Part shown: in pieces, positions 7,996 to 15,168 of the stretch
How the letters are laid out: each line of letters starts with the position of its first letter
Position numbering within the stretch: the stretch's first letter is position 1
From: Mycobacterium sp. SMC-2
Lineage (GTDB): Bacteria > Actinomycetota > Actinomycetes > Mycobacteriales > Mycobacteriaceae
Reading direction: 5' to 3'
Length of the DNA: 64,000 nt
Assembly (NCBI RefSeq): GCF_025263485.1
Contig: NZ_CP079863.1
Coordinates: 2,232,001-2,296,000 of the forward strand
Translations under genes and position numbers: made by a program
The notes under the pieces: generated by a model
What the model was told of the DNA's origin: nothing
Database searches by the model: none
What the model saw: the letters and a program-made list of their open reading frames with translations, nothing else

Positions 7996-8241
7996 ATGAC
8001 GGTGCTTGCGGGGATCGCGGCCCTCGCCATGGCAACATGCGTCGGCTACTACCTCGGCCGGCGCGCGTCGCCGGCGGCGCCCACCTGGAAGAGGCGAACG
8101 AGTCGGGTCGCCCTAGGGCGGCTCGCGATCAGTCTTCTCGTCTTGTTAACCGCGCGCCGTGCGATGAGCCTGTGGGGGCCGAGATTGGTTGTTCCGCTCG
8201 GGCTGCTGCGCGGTAGCGTTGCGCGGATGCGCTCCTATTGA
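7996..8241 (+). CDS. Small membrane protein, 81 residues
   Basis: The N-terminal hydrophobic helix (VLAGIAALAMATCVGYYLG) is followed by a basic stretch WKRRTSR and a second hydrophobic segment (LAISLLVLLT) before another basic end. Two membrane segments with positively charged loops are predicted. Composition and codon use look like a genuine gene, although there is no strong ribosome-binding site before the ATG at 7996. The stop lies 17 bp before the start of the next gene and the two may be co-transcribed. Function unknown. Confidence 0.5.
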   Translation: MTVLAGIAALAMATCVGYYLGRRASPAAPTWKRRTSRVALGRLAISLLVLLTARRAMSLWGPRLVVPLGLLRGSVARMRSY

Positions 8242-8258
8242 CCACGAGGACTACTGGT

Positions 8259-8997
8259 ATGTCTGCACTGCAGGGCAAAATTGCCCTGGTCACCGGAGCG
8301 TCGTCGGGACTCGGCGCTGAAACGGCCCGGCTGTTTTCCCGCCAGGGCGCAACGGTTTTCGGCATCGGCCGAGATGCGGGACGGTTGGCTGAGGTGTTCG
8401 CCGACGTCGAACATGGTTCCTACGCATCGGTGGACATTGCTTCCACGCGGGCCTCCCGCGACGCGGTCGAGCACTGCGTGCGCGAGTTGGGCGGGCTGGA
8501 TGTTTTGGCCAACGTCGCCGGGAAACACCAGATGCGCCGGACGGAGTCGATGACCGATGAGGATTGGGCGCACGATCTCGCGGTCAACCTCAACGGGCCG
8601 TTCTACCTCTGCCGGGCCGCGCTGCCGCACCTGCTGGAGCCGGGCGGCAACATCGTCAATGTCGCCTCCATTGCCGGCGTCGAGCCGGGCGTACTCAGCC
8701 GCCTACTGCGCCGCCAAGCATGTGCTGATCGGGCTCACCCGCGCTTTGGCGGTCGAGTACACCGCGGATCGCCTGCGCGTCAACGCAATATGCCCGGGCG
8801 GGATGCTCGCGCCGCAACTCGAACACTTCAGTGCGCCGGACAACCCCAACTACGACCTGATCGTGCGCACGGCTTCGCTCCGCGGCATGATGCGGCCCAT
8901 GGATGTGGCGAACGTGATCGCATTCCTCGCCAGCGACGCGGCGGCCGCCGTTCACGGCGCCGTCTACCGCGTCGACAACGGCAAGGGCGCTGCCTAG
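8259..8997 (+). pseudogene. Short-chain dehydrogenase/reductase, frameshifted
   Basis: Classical SDR oxidoreductase. The first frame, from the ATG at 8259 behind GAGGA, contains the cofactor motif TGASSGLGAETARLF, the NVAGKH strand (the NNAG equivalent), and NIVNVASIAGVEPG. The catalytic YCAAKHVLIGLTRALA and the C-terminal VNAICPGGMLAP are in the next frame, ending at the TAG at 8995. The switch falls close to 8689-8692: deletion of one base, or insertion of two, restores a normal G-x-Y-S-A-A-Y-C-A-A-K. As it stands the protein would lose the active site. The gene ends convergently on mmpL, sharing the CTAG tetranucleotide. Confidence 0.82.
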
Positions 8998-11822
8998 CGC
9001 TGCGGCTGCGGACGGCTCCGCACCAATGTTGGCCACCAGAACCACGGCCCGAGGATTCGCAGGATGCACGGGACGACGAACGAACGCACGATCAGCGTGT
9101 CGAGCAGCAGCCCGATGCACACGGTCGAACCCACCTGGCCGATCGTGCGCAGATCGCTGGTGAGCATCGCCAGCATGGTGAAGGCGAAGACCAGACCGGC
9201 CGACGTCACCACGCCGCCCGTGCTGCCGAGCGCCCGGATGAGACCGGTGTGAATTCCGCCGTGCAGCTCCTCTTTCACCCTGTTGATCAGCAGCAGGTTG
9301 TAGTCCGACCCGACCGCCACCAGGATGATGAACGTCAGGGGTAGCACCAGCCAGTGCAGGTGCAGGCCGACCAAGTGCTGCCAAACGAGTATGGACAGGC
9401 CGAACGCGCCGACGTAGGAGAACGCCACCGTCCCGGGAATCACCAAGGCCGCCACCAGACTTCGCGTGATGAACATCATGATCAAGAAGATCAGGACGAA
9501 GGCGGCGATCGCCGCGATCATGAGATCGGACATCGCGTATTCCTTGATGTCCTTGTCGTTGGATCCCGAACCCCCGATGTAGATCCGCGCGCCGGCCAAC
9601 GACGTCTCTTTGAGGATCGTTTTTATCGCGTCGGGGAACTGTTCGACGTGTTCCACGCCTTCGGGGCCCATGGCGTCGCCCTCGTGGGTGACGATGAACC
9701 GGGCCGCTTTGCCGTCCGGCGACATCATCAGCTTCATGCCCGTCTTGACGTCCTCATTGTCGAAGCCTTCGTGCGGGATGTAGAAGAAGTCATCGCTGCG
9801 GGACTTGTCGAAGTCGTTGCCGACGTTGATCAGATCATCGAAAGTCTGCTCCGTTTGGACGGATTGCAGATCGGCAGACCCGTAACTGTTGACCAACTTC
9901 GACTGCAGGGCCTCGGTGTCGTCTGCGGTGGCTTTCAGTTGGGCGATGATTTGCGGGAAGGCCTTGTCCACTTCCTCGAGAGACACCTTCGCGTCCGCGA
10001 TGTCGTCGGCCAGTTTGTCGATTTGATCGATGGTCTCGAACAGCGACCGGAACGTCCAGCATATGGGGATGTCGAAACAGTGTCTCTCCCAATAGAAGTA
10101 GCTCTTGACCGGGCGGAAGAAGTCCTCGACGTTCGAGACCTCGTCCCTGATGTCGTCGCTGACCCTTTGCAGGTCTTCGATGGTGAGTGTCGTCTGGTGC
10201 AGTTCGTCGGATACCTTTTGGAAAAAGCCGATCTCTTTTCGCAAGACCGCGACAGAATGCGCCTGGATGTCGGCCTGCGCATCAGTGTTGGAGTTCTGTT
10301 CCCTGTTGAACGGGAGTTGTTGACCGTTGCCGCTACCCTGCGTGGTGAACAGGTACGGAATGCTGGCGTGCTCGAGCGCCCGGCCCAAGGGTCGCGTCAT
10401 GCCCTGCACCATCGCCACACCGCGCAGGCGGATCAGGGCCTTGGCGACCCGGTCCAGCGAGATGAAGTCGGCCGAGTTGCGCATGTCGTGATCGGTTTCG
10501 ACCATCAGCATCTCGGAGAACAGCTTGCTCTTCGGGAAGTGCCGATCGGCCGCCTGGAAGCCGAGGTTGGCGGGCGCACTGGCCGGCTGGTACTGCCTGT
10601 CGTCGTAGTTCTGCCGGTAGGTGGGAACGAAGATCGCCCCGATCATGACGACGGCAGAACTGGCCGCCAGCACCGGTACCGGCCAGCGCACCACGCTCGC
10701 CCCGATGCGCCGGTAGAGGGTTCCTTTGGTGTTGGTCCTCGGGTCGAACATCCCGAAGAGGCTGCCGACGGTCAGGACCGCCGGGCCCAGCGTCATCGCG
10801 GCCGCGATGGTGAACAGCATGGTGATCGCGACGGCCGGCCCCATGGTGTGGAAGTAGTTCAGGCGCGCGAACGTCAAGCAGTAGCACGCGCCGGCGATCG
10901 TCAGGCCAGAGCCGATGATGATGGGCGCGACACCCTTGTACGCGATGTAGAAACTGTCCTCCCGGCTTTCGCCCGCCTGCCGCGCTTCGTGATATCGACC
11001 CATCAGGAAGATGCCGTAATCCGTTCCCGCTCCGAGGGTCAGCGCGATGACGATGTTCACGGCGAATGACGAGAGTTCGATGTATCCGTAATGGCCCAGC
11101 GTCGAGACAACGCCCTTCGCGACGAGCATTTCGATGAGCACCCCGAGCAAGGGCACCAAAAGGGTGGAAGGGGCGCGGTACACCAGCAGCAGCATCACGA
11201 CGATGAGGCAGATCGTGACGATCGTGACGTTGTTCAGGCTGGCATTGGCGATGGCGAGCGTGTCGGAGGCCAGTGGGGCCGCGCCGCTGACATAGACCTT
11301 GAGGCCGGGCGGTGGCGTGTCCCTCTTGATGATGTCGCGGACGGCGTCCACGGACTGGTTGGCCTGAATCTGACCGATGTCGCCGGCGAGGCGCAACAGC
11401 ACGTAGGTGCACTTGCCATCCACGCTCTGCGCGCCCGCCGCGGTGAACGGTTTGCCCCACAGATCCATCACGTACTGCACGTGCTTCGTGTCGTGCTGCA
11501 GGCGGCGCATCAGGTCGTCGTAGTACCGATGGTCCTGGTCGCCCAGCGGGCGGTTCGCCTCGAACACCACCATGGTCAAGTTGGTCGAGTTGGATTCGTG
11601 GAACTTCTCACCGATGTGCAGCAGCGCGCGCTGCGAGGGCGCGTAATGCGGCACCATCGGTCCGGCGAGTTCTTCGGCGACCCGTTCCACTTGGGGCATA
11701 AAGGTGTTCGTGGTGACCGCGAGTAGGCCCCAAAACGCAATGATCGGTATCGCGAAAGCCCGGACCATCCTGGGGATGAAGGGGCGTTTTGCCCTGGGCT
11801 CGTCGAGGCGATGCTCGGTCAT
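8994..11822 (-). CDS. MmpL-family RND transporter
   Basis: Large inner-membrane transporter of 942 residues that uses proton flow to export lipids or siderophores to the periplasm. Two RND repeats are visible. The first has GAGTDYGIFLMGRYHEAR (about residues 280-300) and the second VGSDYNLLLINRVKEE (about 850-870); the Asp-Tyr pairs in these helices form the proton relay. Between helices 1-2 and 7-8 are the porter domains, the second with a long coiled-coil-like insertion (QKVSDELHQTTLTIEDLQRV). The start ATG overlaps the stop of mmpS (ATGA at 11819-11822). This is typical of MmpS/MmpL pairs such as mmpS4/L4 and mmpS5/L5. Substrate is unknown. Confidence 0.94.
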   Translation of the reverse strand: MTEHRLDEPRAKRPFIPRMVRAFAIPIIAFWGLLAVTTNTFMPQVERVAEELAGPMVPHYAPSQRALLHIGEKFHESNSTNLTMVVFEANRPLGDQDHRYYDDLMRRLQHDTKHVQYVMDLWGKPFTAAGAQSVDGKCTYVLLRLAGDIGQIQANQSVDAVRDIIKRDTPPPGLKVYVSGAAPLASDTLAIANASLNNVTIVTICLIVVMLLLVYRAPSTLLVPLLGVLIEMLVAKGVVSTLGHYGYIELSSFAVNIVIALTLGAGTDYGIFLMGRYHEARQAGESREDSFYIAYKGVAPIIIGSGLTIAGACYCLTFARLNYFHTMGPAVAITMLFTIAAAMTLGPAVLTVGSLFGMFDPRTNTKGTLYRRIGASVVRWPVPVLAASSAVVMIGAIFVPTYRQNYDDRQYQPASAPANLGFQAADRHFPKSKLFSEMLMVETDHDMRNSADFISLDRVAKALIRLRGVAMVQGMTRPLGRALEHASIPYLFTTQGSGNGQQLPFNREQNSNTDAQADIQAHSVAVLRKEIGFFQKVSDELHQTTLTIEDLQRVSDDIRDEVSNVEDFFRPVKSYFYWERHCFDIPICWTFRSLFETIDQIDKLADDIADAKVSLEEVDKAFPQIIAQLKATADDTEALQSKLVNSYGSADLQSVQTEQTFDDLINVGNDFDKSRSDDFFYIPHEGFDNEDVKTGMKLMMSPDGKAARFIVTHEGDAMGPEGVEHVEQFPDAIKTILKETSLAGARIYIGGSGSNDKDIKEYAMSDLMIAAIAAFVLIFLIMMFITRSLVAALVIPGTVAFSYVGAFGLSILVWQHLVGLHLHWLVLPLTFIILVAVGSDYNLLLINRVKEELHGGIHTGLIRALGSTGGVVTSAGLVFAFTMLAMLTSDLRTIGQVGSTVCIGLLLDTLIVRSFVVPCILRILGPWFWWPTLVRSRPQPQR

Positions 11823-12259
11823 GCGGATTTCACCCTGCACTGGACGTCGGCGTCTTGATGGTCGTCCGTATGTTCGTCGCGGACTACGCCATCCACCAAC
11901 ATCCGGCAACCCACGTGACCCCCGCGGACGTGCACCGAGATGCTGCCGGACGCCACCGAGAGCGTGGTGGTCTCCGTGTGGGACCACGGCAAAGTCGTGA
12001 TATCAACCTCATGCGGATGGCCGTCGATGTCGATGTAGACGAGTTTCCCGCCCTGCGCGGAGCCGAACACCTCATAGGTGATCCGTTTGAGGTTGAACTG
12101 CTCGGGCGCCTGCGGGCCATTGACGGTGATGACCGGCTCGGGTTCCGAGAACTGGTGCACCTTGTACATGCACAGCAGTCCCACGCCGACCGCAACGACG
12201 GCAACCAGCGGCATCCAGGTTCGCTCCAAGACAGTCCTGCCGACTGAACGGGGGCTCAC
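11819..12259 (-). CDS. MmpS-family membrane accessory protein
   Basis: A 146-residue partner of MmpL. One N-terminal transmembrane helix (WMPLVAVVAVGVGLLCMY, about residues 15-33) is followed by a periplasmic beta-sandwich. It contains the family hallmarks KRITYEVFG, VYIDIDGHP, LPWSHTETTTL and GCRMLVDGVVRDE. MmpS proteins join periplasmic parts of the export complex to the transporter. The GTG at 12259 is the start; the nearby ATG at 12264 is in another frame and stops after two codons. The gene has its own promoter with a perfect TTGACA inside a palindrome just upstream. Confidence 0.93.
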   Translation of the reverse strand: MSPRSVGRTVLERTWMPLVAVVAVGVGLLCMYKVHQFSEPEPVITVNGPQAPEQFNLKRITYEVFGSAQGGKLVYIDIDGHPHEVDITTLPWSHTETTTLSVASGSISVHVRGGHVGCRMLVDGVVRDEHTDDHQDADVQCRVKSA

Positions 12260-12332
12260 TCCATCACCTTTCGCGACCCAGTCCTAGACACTCCGCGCTT
12301 CATCTCCCCCACGTACGATCGCCAGGGGCCCC

Positions 12333-12366
12333 ATCGTATATCAACCACATTGACATACGATGTCAA
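12333..12366 (-). promoter_or_regulatory. mmpS promoter with overlapping palindromic operators
   Basis: On the minus strand a perfect -35 TTGACA (complement of 12361-12366) is followed after 17 bp by TGATAT (complement of 12338-12343), a good -10. The -35 lies in the palindrome TTGACAT-ACG-ATGTCAA at 12350-12366. A second inverted repeat pairs ATCGTAT at 12333-12339 with ATACGAT at 12355-12361 and spans the promoter. Tight repression by a TetR- or MarR-type regulator is likely. No such regulator gene adjoins the operon. Confidence 0.72.
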
Positions 12367-12432
12367 AGAGGATACTGCAGCCGGGCCGCAGGCGCGACCT
12401 CGGTGTGCCGAACCCCCGGTCACGCGGTTCGC

Positions 12433-12870
12433 TCAGGATGCGATGGGCGCGCCGCGCAGACGTTTCTTCAGCCGTGCGCCGCCGCGTAGCTGCAGGGCCA
12501 GGTTTGCGGAGGCGAACATGGGGATCAACCCGAGAAATGTTCGCTCGGAGGGCGTCGCTCCATGCAAGTGGTAGAGGCTGCCGAACACGTAAAAGCAGCC
12601 CAGCATGAACAACGCGCCGGGGATGCAGAGCGCCATGAAGGAGCCGCGATCGGCGACGATCTGCTTCGCGTACTCCAGCTCTTCCTGCGACATCGGTTCA
12701 CGTTTGCGCAACTTGCGCACGACCTCTTTGGCGCTCCCGATTTCCTCGCTTATCGGGGTGGTTGTTCGTCTCTCCATCCGGCGAACGAACACGGTGGCAA
12801 TCGCGGCCAGGACAAGCGCCAGCGCCAGCGCGACCACCGTCAGCAAACCGAACAATCCCTCGGTCACCAT
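12433..12870 (-). CDS. Conserved membrane protein, 145 residues
   Basis: An N-terminal hydrophobic helix (LFGLLTVVALALALVLAAIA) is followed by a charged cytosolic stretch with KEVVRKLRKREPMSQEELEY. Two further hydrophobic segments follow (ALCIPGALFMLGCFYVFGSL and a weaker one near FLGLIPMFASANLALQL). The C-terminus is basic (RLKKRLRG). Family not recognised with confidence. It reads toward the mmpS promoter region on the same strand, so it could be co-transcribed with mmpS, but the strong promoter between them argues for independent control. Confidence 0.7.
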   Translation of the reverse strand: MVTEGLFGLLTVVALALALVLAAIATVFVRRMERRTTTPISEEIGSAKEVVRKLRKREPMSQEELEYAKQIVADRGSFMALCIPGALFMLGCFYVFGSLYHLHGATPSERTFLGLIPMFASANLALQLRGGARLKKRLRGAPIAS

Positions 12871-12959
12871 CCCGCTCCTTCCGACTCAGCGTTTCCGGCC
12901 CTTGACCACGTCGCGGATGACAACCGGTGGGTGCTCATTTGCGGAACCCTACTTCTCGG

Positions 12960-14438
12960 TCAGAACCCGAAGTCACCGCCGCCGGAGTCCGAGCCACCGC
13001 CGAAATCGGAGCCGCCGAAGTCTGATCCGCCTCCGGAGTCCCAACCGCCGCCGAAGTCTACGTCGCCGCCGCCGGAGTACGAGCTGTCGTTGCCTGAAAA
13101 GCTGGTGTCGCCGCCAAAGTCATAACCGCCACTGAACCCGACGTCGCTTTGCTGGCTGTCGTAGCCGGCGCTTTGGCCGCCGTCGTAGCCGGTATCCGCA
13201 TACGCCGAGTCTCGGCCGGCCTCAAAGCCGCGGTCGTAGCTGCCGCCCCAATGGTCGTCCAGCAGCGCATCCATCAGCAGGACGTCGGTGAGCGCCCAAC
13301 CCCAACCCGCGCCCCAGAACGAGTATGGGTAATAGCCGGGGTAGAAGAACATTCCGTTGTAGTAGCCGCCCCCGTAGTAGTGCGGATAACCGGGCTGCGG
13401 GGTGGTGCTGTAGTTGTTGTTGTTGATCGTCACGTACTCACCGGTGTCGGGATTCTTCGTCCGCACCGAGGCCTGCTTGCGGTCGGCTGCGGGCACCGAG
13501 TCGACGGCGGCGACGTTGGGTGTGGGGCGCCCGGGGTAGAGCTTCTGGTTGGCCCTGGCCACTGTCGACTCCACCACCTTCAGATGGGCCCGCGCCGCAC
13601 CGTAGTCGCCGGCCTCGTAGGCCCTTCGGGCGTCATACAGGCTGGCGTTGGCCTTCGTCGATTCGGCGCTGACGTCCGTCTCGCTGTTGGTGAGGACCGC
13701 GTTGTCGAGGTCGCTGATATCCGATTCGGCGGTGATCAACTGCTGCTTGATCTGCTCGCGCGCCTCTGCGTCCTTGCCGCGCTTACGATTTCGGCTAACT
13801 GCGAACCAGATCAAGCTCACCACGCTCAGCGAGACGGCGAGAAAGACCAGCAAGCTCCACAGCCACGCCCAGCGGTCGGGGTTCTTCTGCGCGTCGGGAG
13901 AGGTCGTCACCGGCCCGTGGGAGGACACGCCCACTGTGGACACTTTGCTGACGAATTCACTCGTCGCGCCGTACGGGTCGTTCCGGTGGTCCCTGGCCGA
14001 CTGGGCCATGAACGGATCGACGCTGTCCGCGATCGCCTTGGGCACGTTGTAGGCGCGCACGTGATAGCCCTTGGAGTCGATGACCAGGATGATCCCGCTG
14101 AACGCGGGGTTGCGACCGAGGATGACGTTGTGGATGGCATCCGGGGTGGTCACACCGGTCTGGCTGGGCGCCACCGCCACGACCCAGACCGGGGGCGTCG
14201 AACTCCACGTCCACCGGCTGGTCAGGATCTGGTCGTTCAGGCTGTCGGGGTTCTGCAACGGCGGTCGCGCCGCCGGATCGGCCAATACGTGCGTCTCGGC
14301 GTTGAACTTGGCCACCAGCTGATCTGTGTAGGTGTCGGCCGAGGCGGACGGCGCGAGCAGCATCGCCAGCGCCACGCTGAGCGGGGCCAGAACAAGCCCA
14401 CGGAATCGTCGGGTCACTTTTCTCCTGCCAGGGGTCAT
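12960..14438 (-). CDS. Exported membrane-anchored protein with Gly/Ser/Asp-rich tail
   Basis: A 492-residue protein. A signal peptide (residues 1-34, LAPLSVALAMLLAPSASADT) precedes an extracytoplasmic domain of about 150 residues. A transmembrane helix follows near 195-215 (WLWSLLVFLAVSLSVVSLIWF), then a basic, helical cytosolic region (REQIKQQLITAESDISDLDN, likely coiled coil). The tail begins with a Tyr/Gly/Pro-rich part and ends with about 90 residues of repeated GGSDFGG-type sequence. The plan is like TPM-domain or DUF-type mycobacterial membrane proteins, but I cannot name the family. The low-complexity tail suggests a flexible or self-associating segment. The divided architecture, not the repeat, makes the gene call firm. 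Confidence 0.78.
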   Translation of the reverse strand: MTPGRRKVTRRFRGLVLAPLSVALAMLLAPSASADTYTDQLVAKFNAETHVLADPAARPPLQNPDSLNDQILTSRWTWSSTPPVWVVAVAPSQTGVTTPDAIHNVILGRNPAFSGIILVIDSKGYHVRAYNVPKAIADSVDPFMAQSARDHRNDPYGATSEFVSKVSTVGVSSHGPVTTSPDAQKNPDRWAWLWSLLVFLAVSLSVVSLIWFAVSRNRKRGKDAEAREQIKQQLITAESDISDLDNAVLTNSETDVSAESTKANASLYDARRAYEAGDYGAARAHLKVVESTVARANQKLYPGRPTPNVAAVDSVPAADRKQASVRTKNPDTGEYVTINNNNYSTTPQPGYPHYYGGGYYNGMFFYPGYYPYSFWGAGWGWALTDVLLMDALLDDHWGGSYDRGFEAGRDSAYADTGYDGGQSAGYDSQQSDVGFSGGYDFGGDTSFSGNDSSYSGGGDVDFGGGWDSGGGSDFGGSDFGGGSDSGGGDFGF

Positions 14439-14501
14439 TGGCTCGATCCTTGCGTTGGACGGTGAAAACGTCCACCCTCGGCCGACGGTCCACCGGCCCG
14501 G

Positions 14502-15125
14502 CTACCGCCAGGTCTGGCTTTGCTCGACGTATCCGCGGGGGAACACCGAGGAGTCGACACACGCCGCGGCCAATATGTCGCCCAGGTGTGGACCGACCGG
14601 CGCGGCGAGGGTGAGCATCGCGCCCGCCGATGGTGCCTTCAGGGTGGCGACATTGCGGTTGAGTAGCAAAAGACTGGCGTCGGACTCGATATCGCTCCAA
14701 CCGGTGTGAACGGTCATCAGGGTGAGGACACCGAGCGCCTCGCCAGACGGCGACAACAAGCGATGATGCCAGGCGCTATCGGCCTTGTGCCCGGCGTGCG
14801 GCCGCATCACCGCCAGCACGGTGCCACCGCCGTCTTCCAGGCGTGCCGCGCCGTCGGTGGGGACGATCTTTCCCACCGGCGCGTTTCCGTTGGTGATGGT
14901 GGTGGTTCCGGCCACCGCGATCTTGAGTTCGTCACCGCCGGCTGACGACAGCGTGTACTCGCTCTTGCCCCCATTCTTGAAGCCGAATAACACCGCGGCG
15001 CCGCCCTTTTGTTGGGCGCGTGCCAATTCGGTGCCGTCGGGGGTGGTGAGATCCACCCGCAGCGCGTTGGATGTGGACCTCGTCAGGCGCGCGAGGACGA
15101 CCGTTGCATCGCCAAGAATTGACAT
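14502..15125 (-). CDS. Hypothetical beta-rich protein, 207 residues
   Basis: Alternating short strands (ALRVDLTTPDGTELARAQQK, GAAVLFGFKNGGKSEYTL, TTTITNGNAPVGKIVPTD) form a repeated pattern like LURP-one/Tubby or scramblase-like beta barrels, which often bind lipid or act as membrane-associated sensors. No signal peptide or membrane helix is seen. The ATG at 15125 is preceded by an ordinary spacer. The gene lies between the exported tail-repeat protein and glgP on the same strand. Family resemblance is by strand pattern only. Confidence 0.6.
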   Translation of the reverse strand: MSILGDATVVLARLTRSTSNALRVDLTTPDGTELARAQQKGGAAVLFGFKNGGKSEYTLSSAGGDELKIAVAGTTTITNGNAPVGKIVPTDGAARLEDGGGTVLAVMRPHAGHKADSAWHHRLLSPSGEALGVLTLMTVHTGWSDIESDASLLLLNRNVATLKAPSAGAMLTLAAPVGPHLGDILAAACVDSSVFPRGYVEQSQTWR

Positions 15126-15168
15126 GGCGAGATCCTAGGCCCAGGTCGCGGTTACCGGTCGGTTTCTT

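Noticed and set aside
9354..11069. Long plus-strand ORF over mmpL
   Set aside because: Antisense shadow of the MmpL gene; no domain or start signal.
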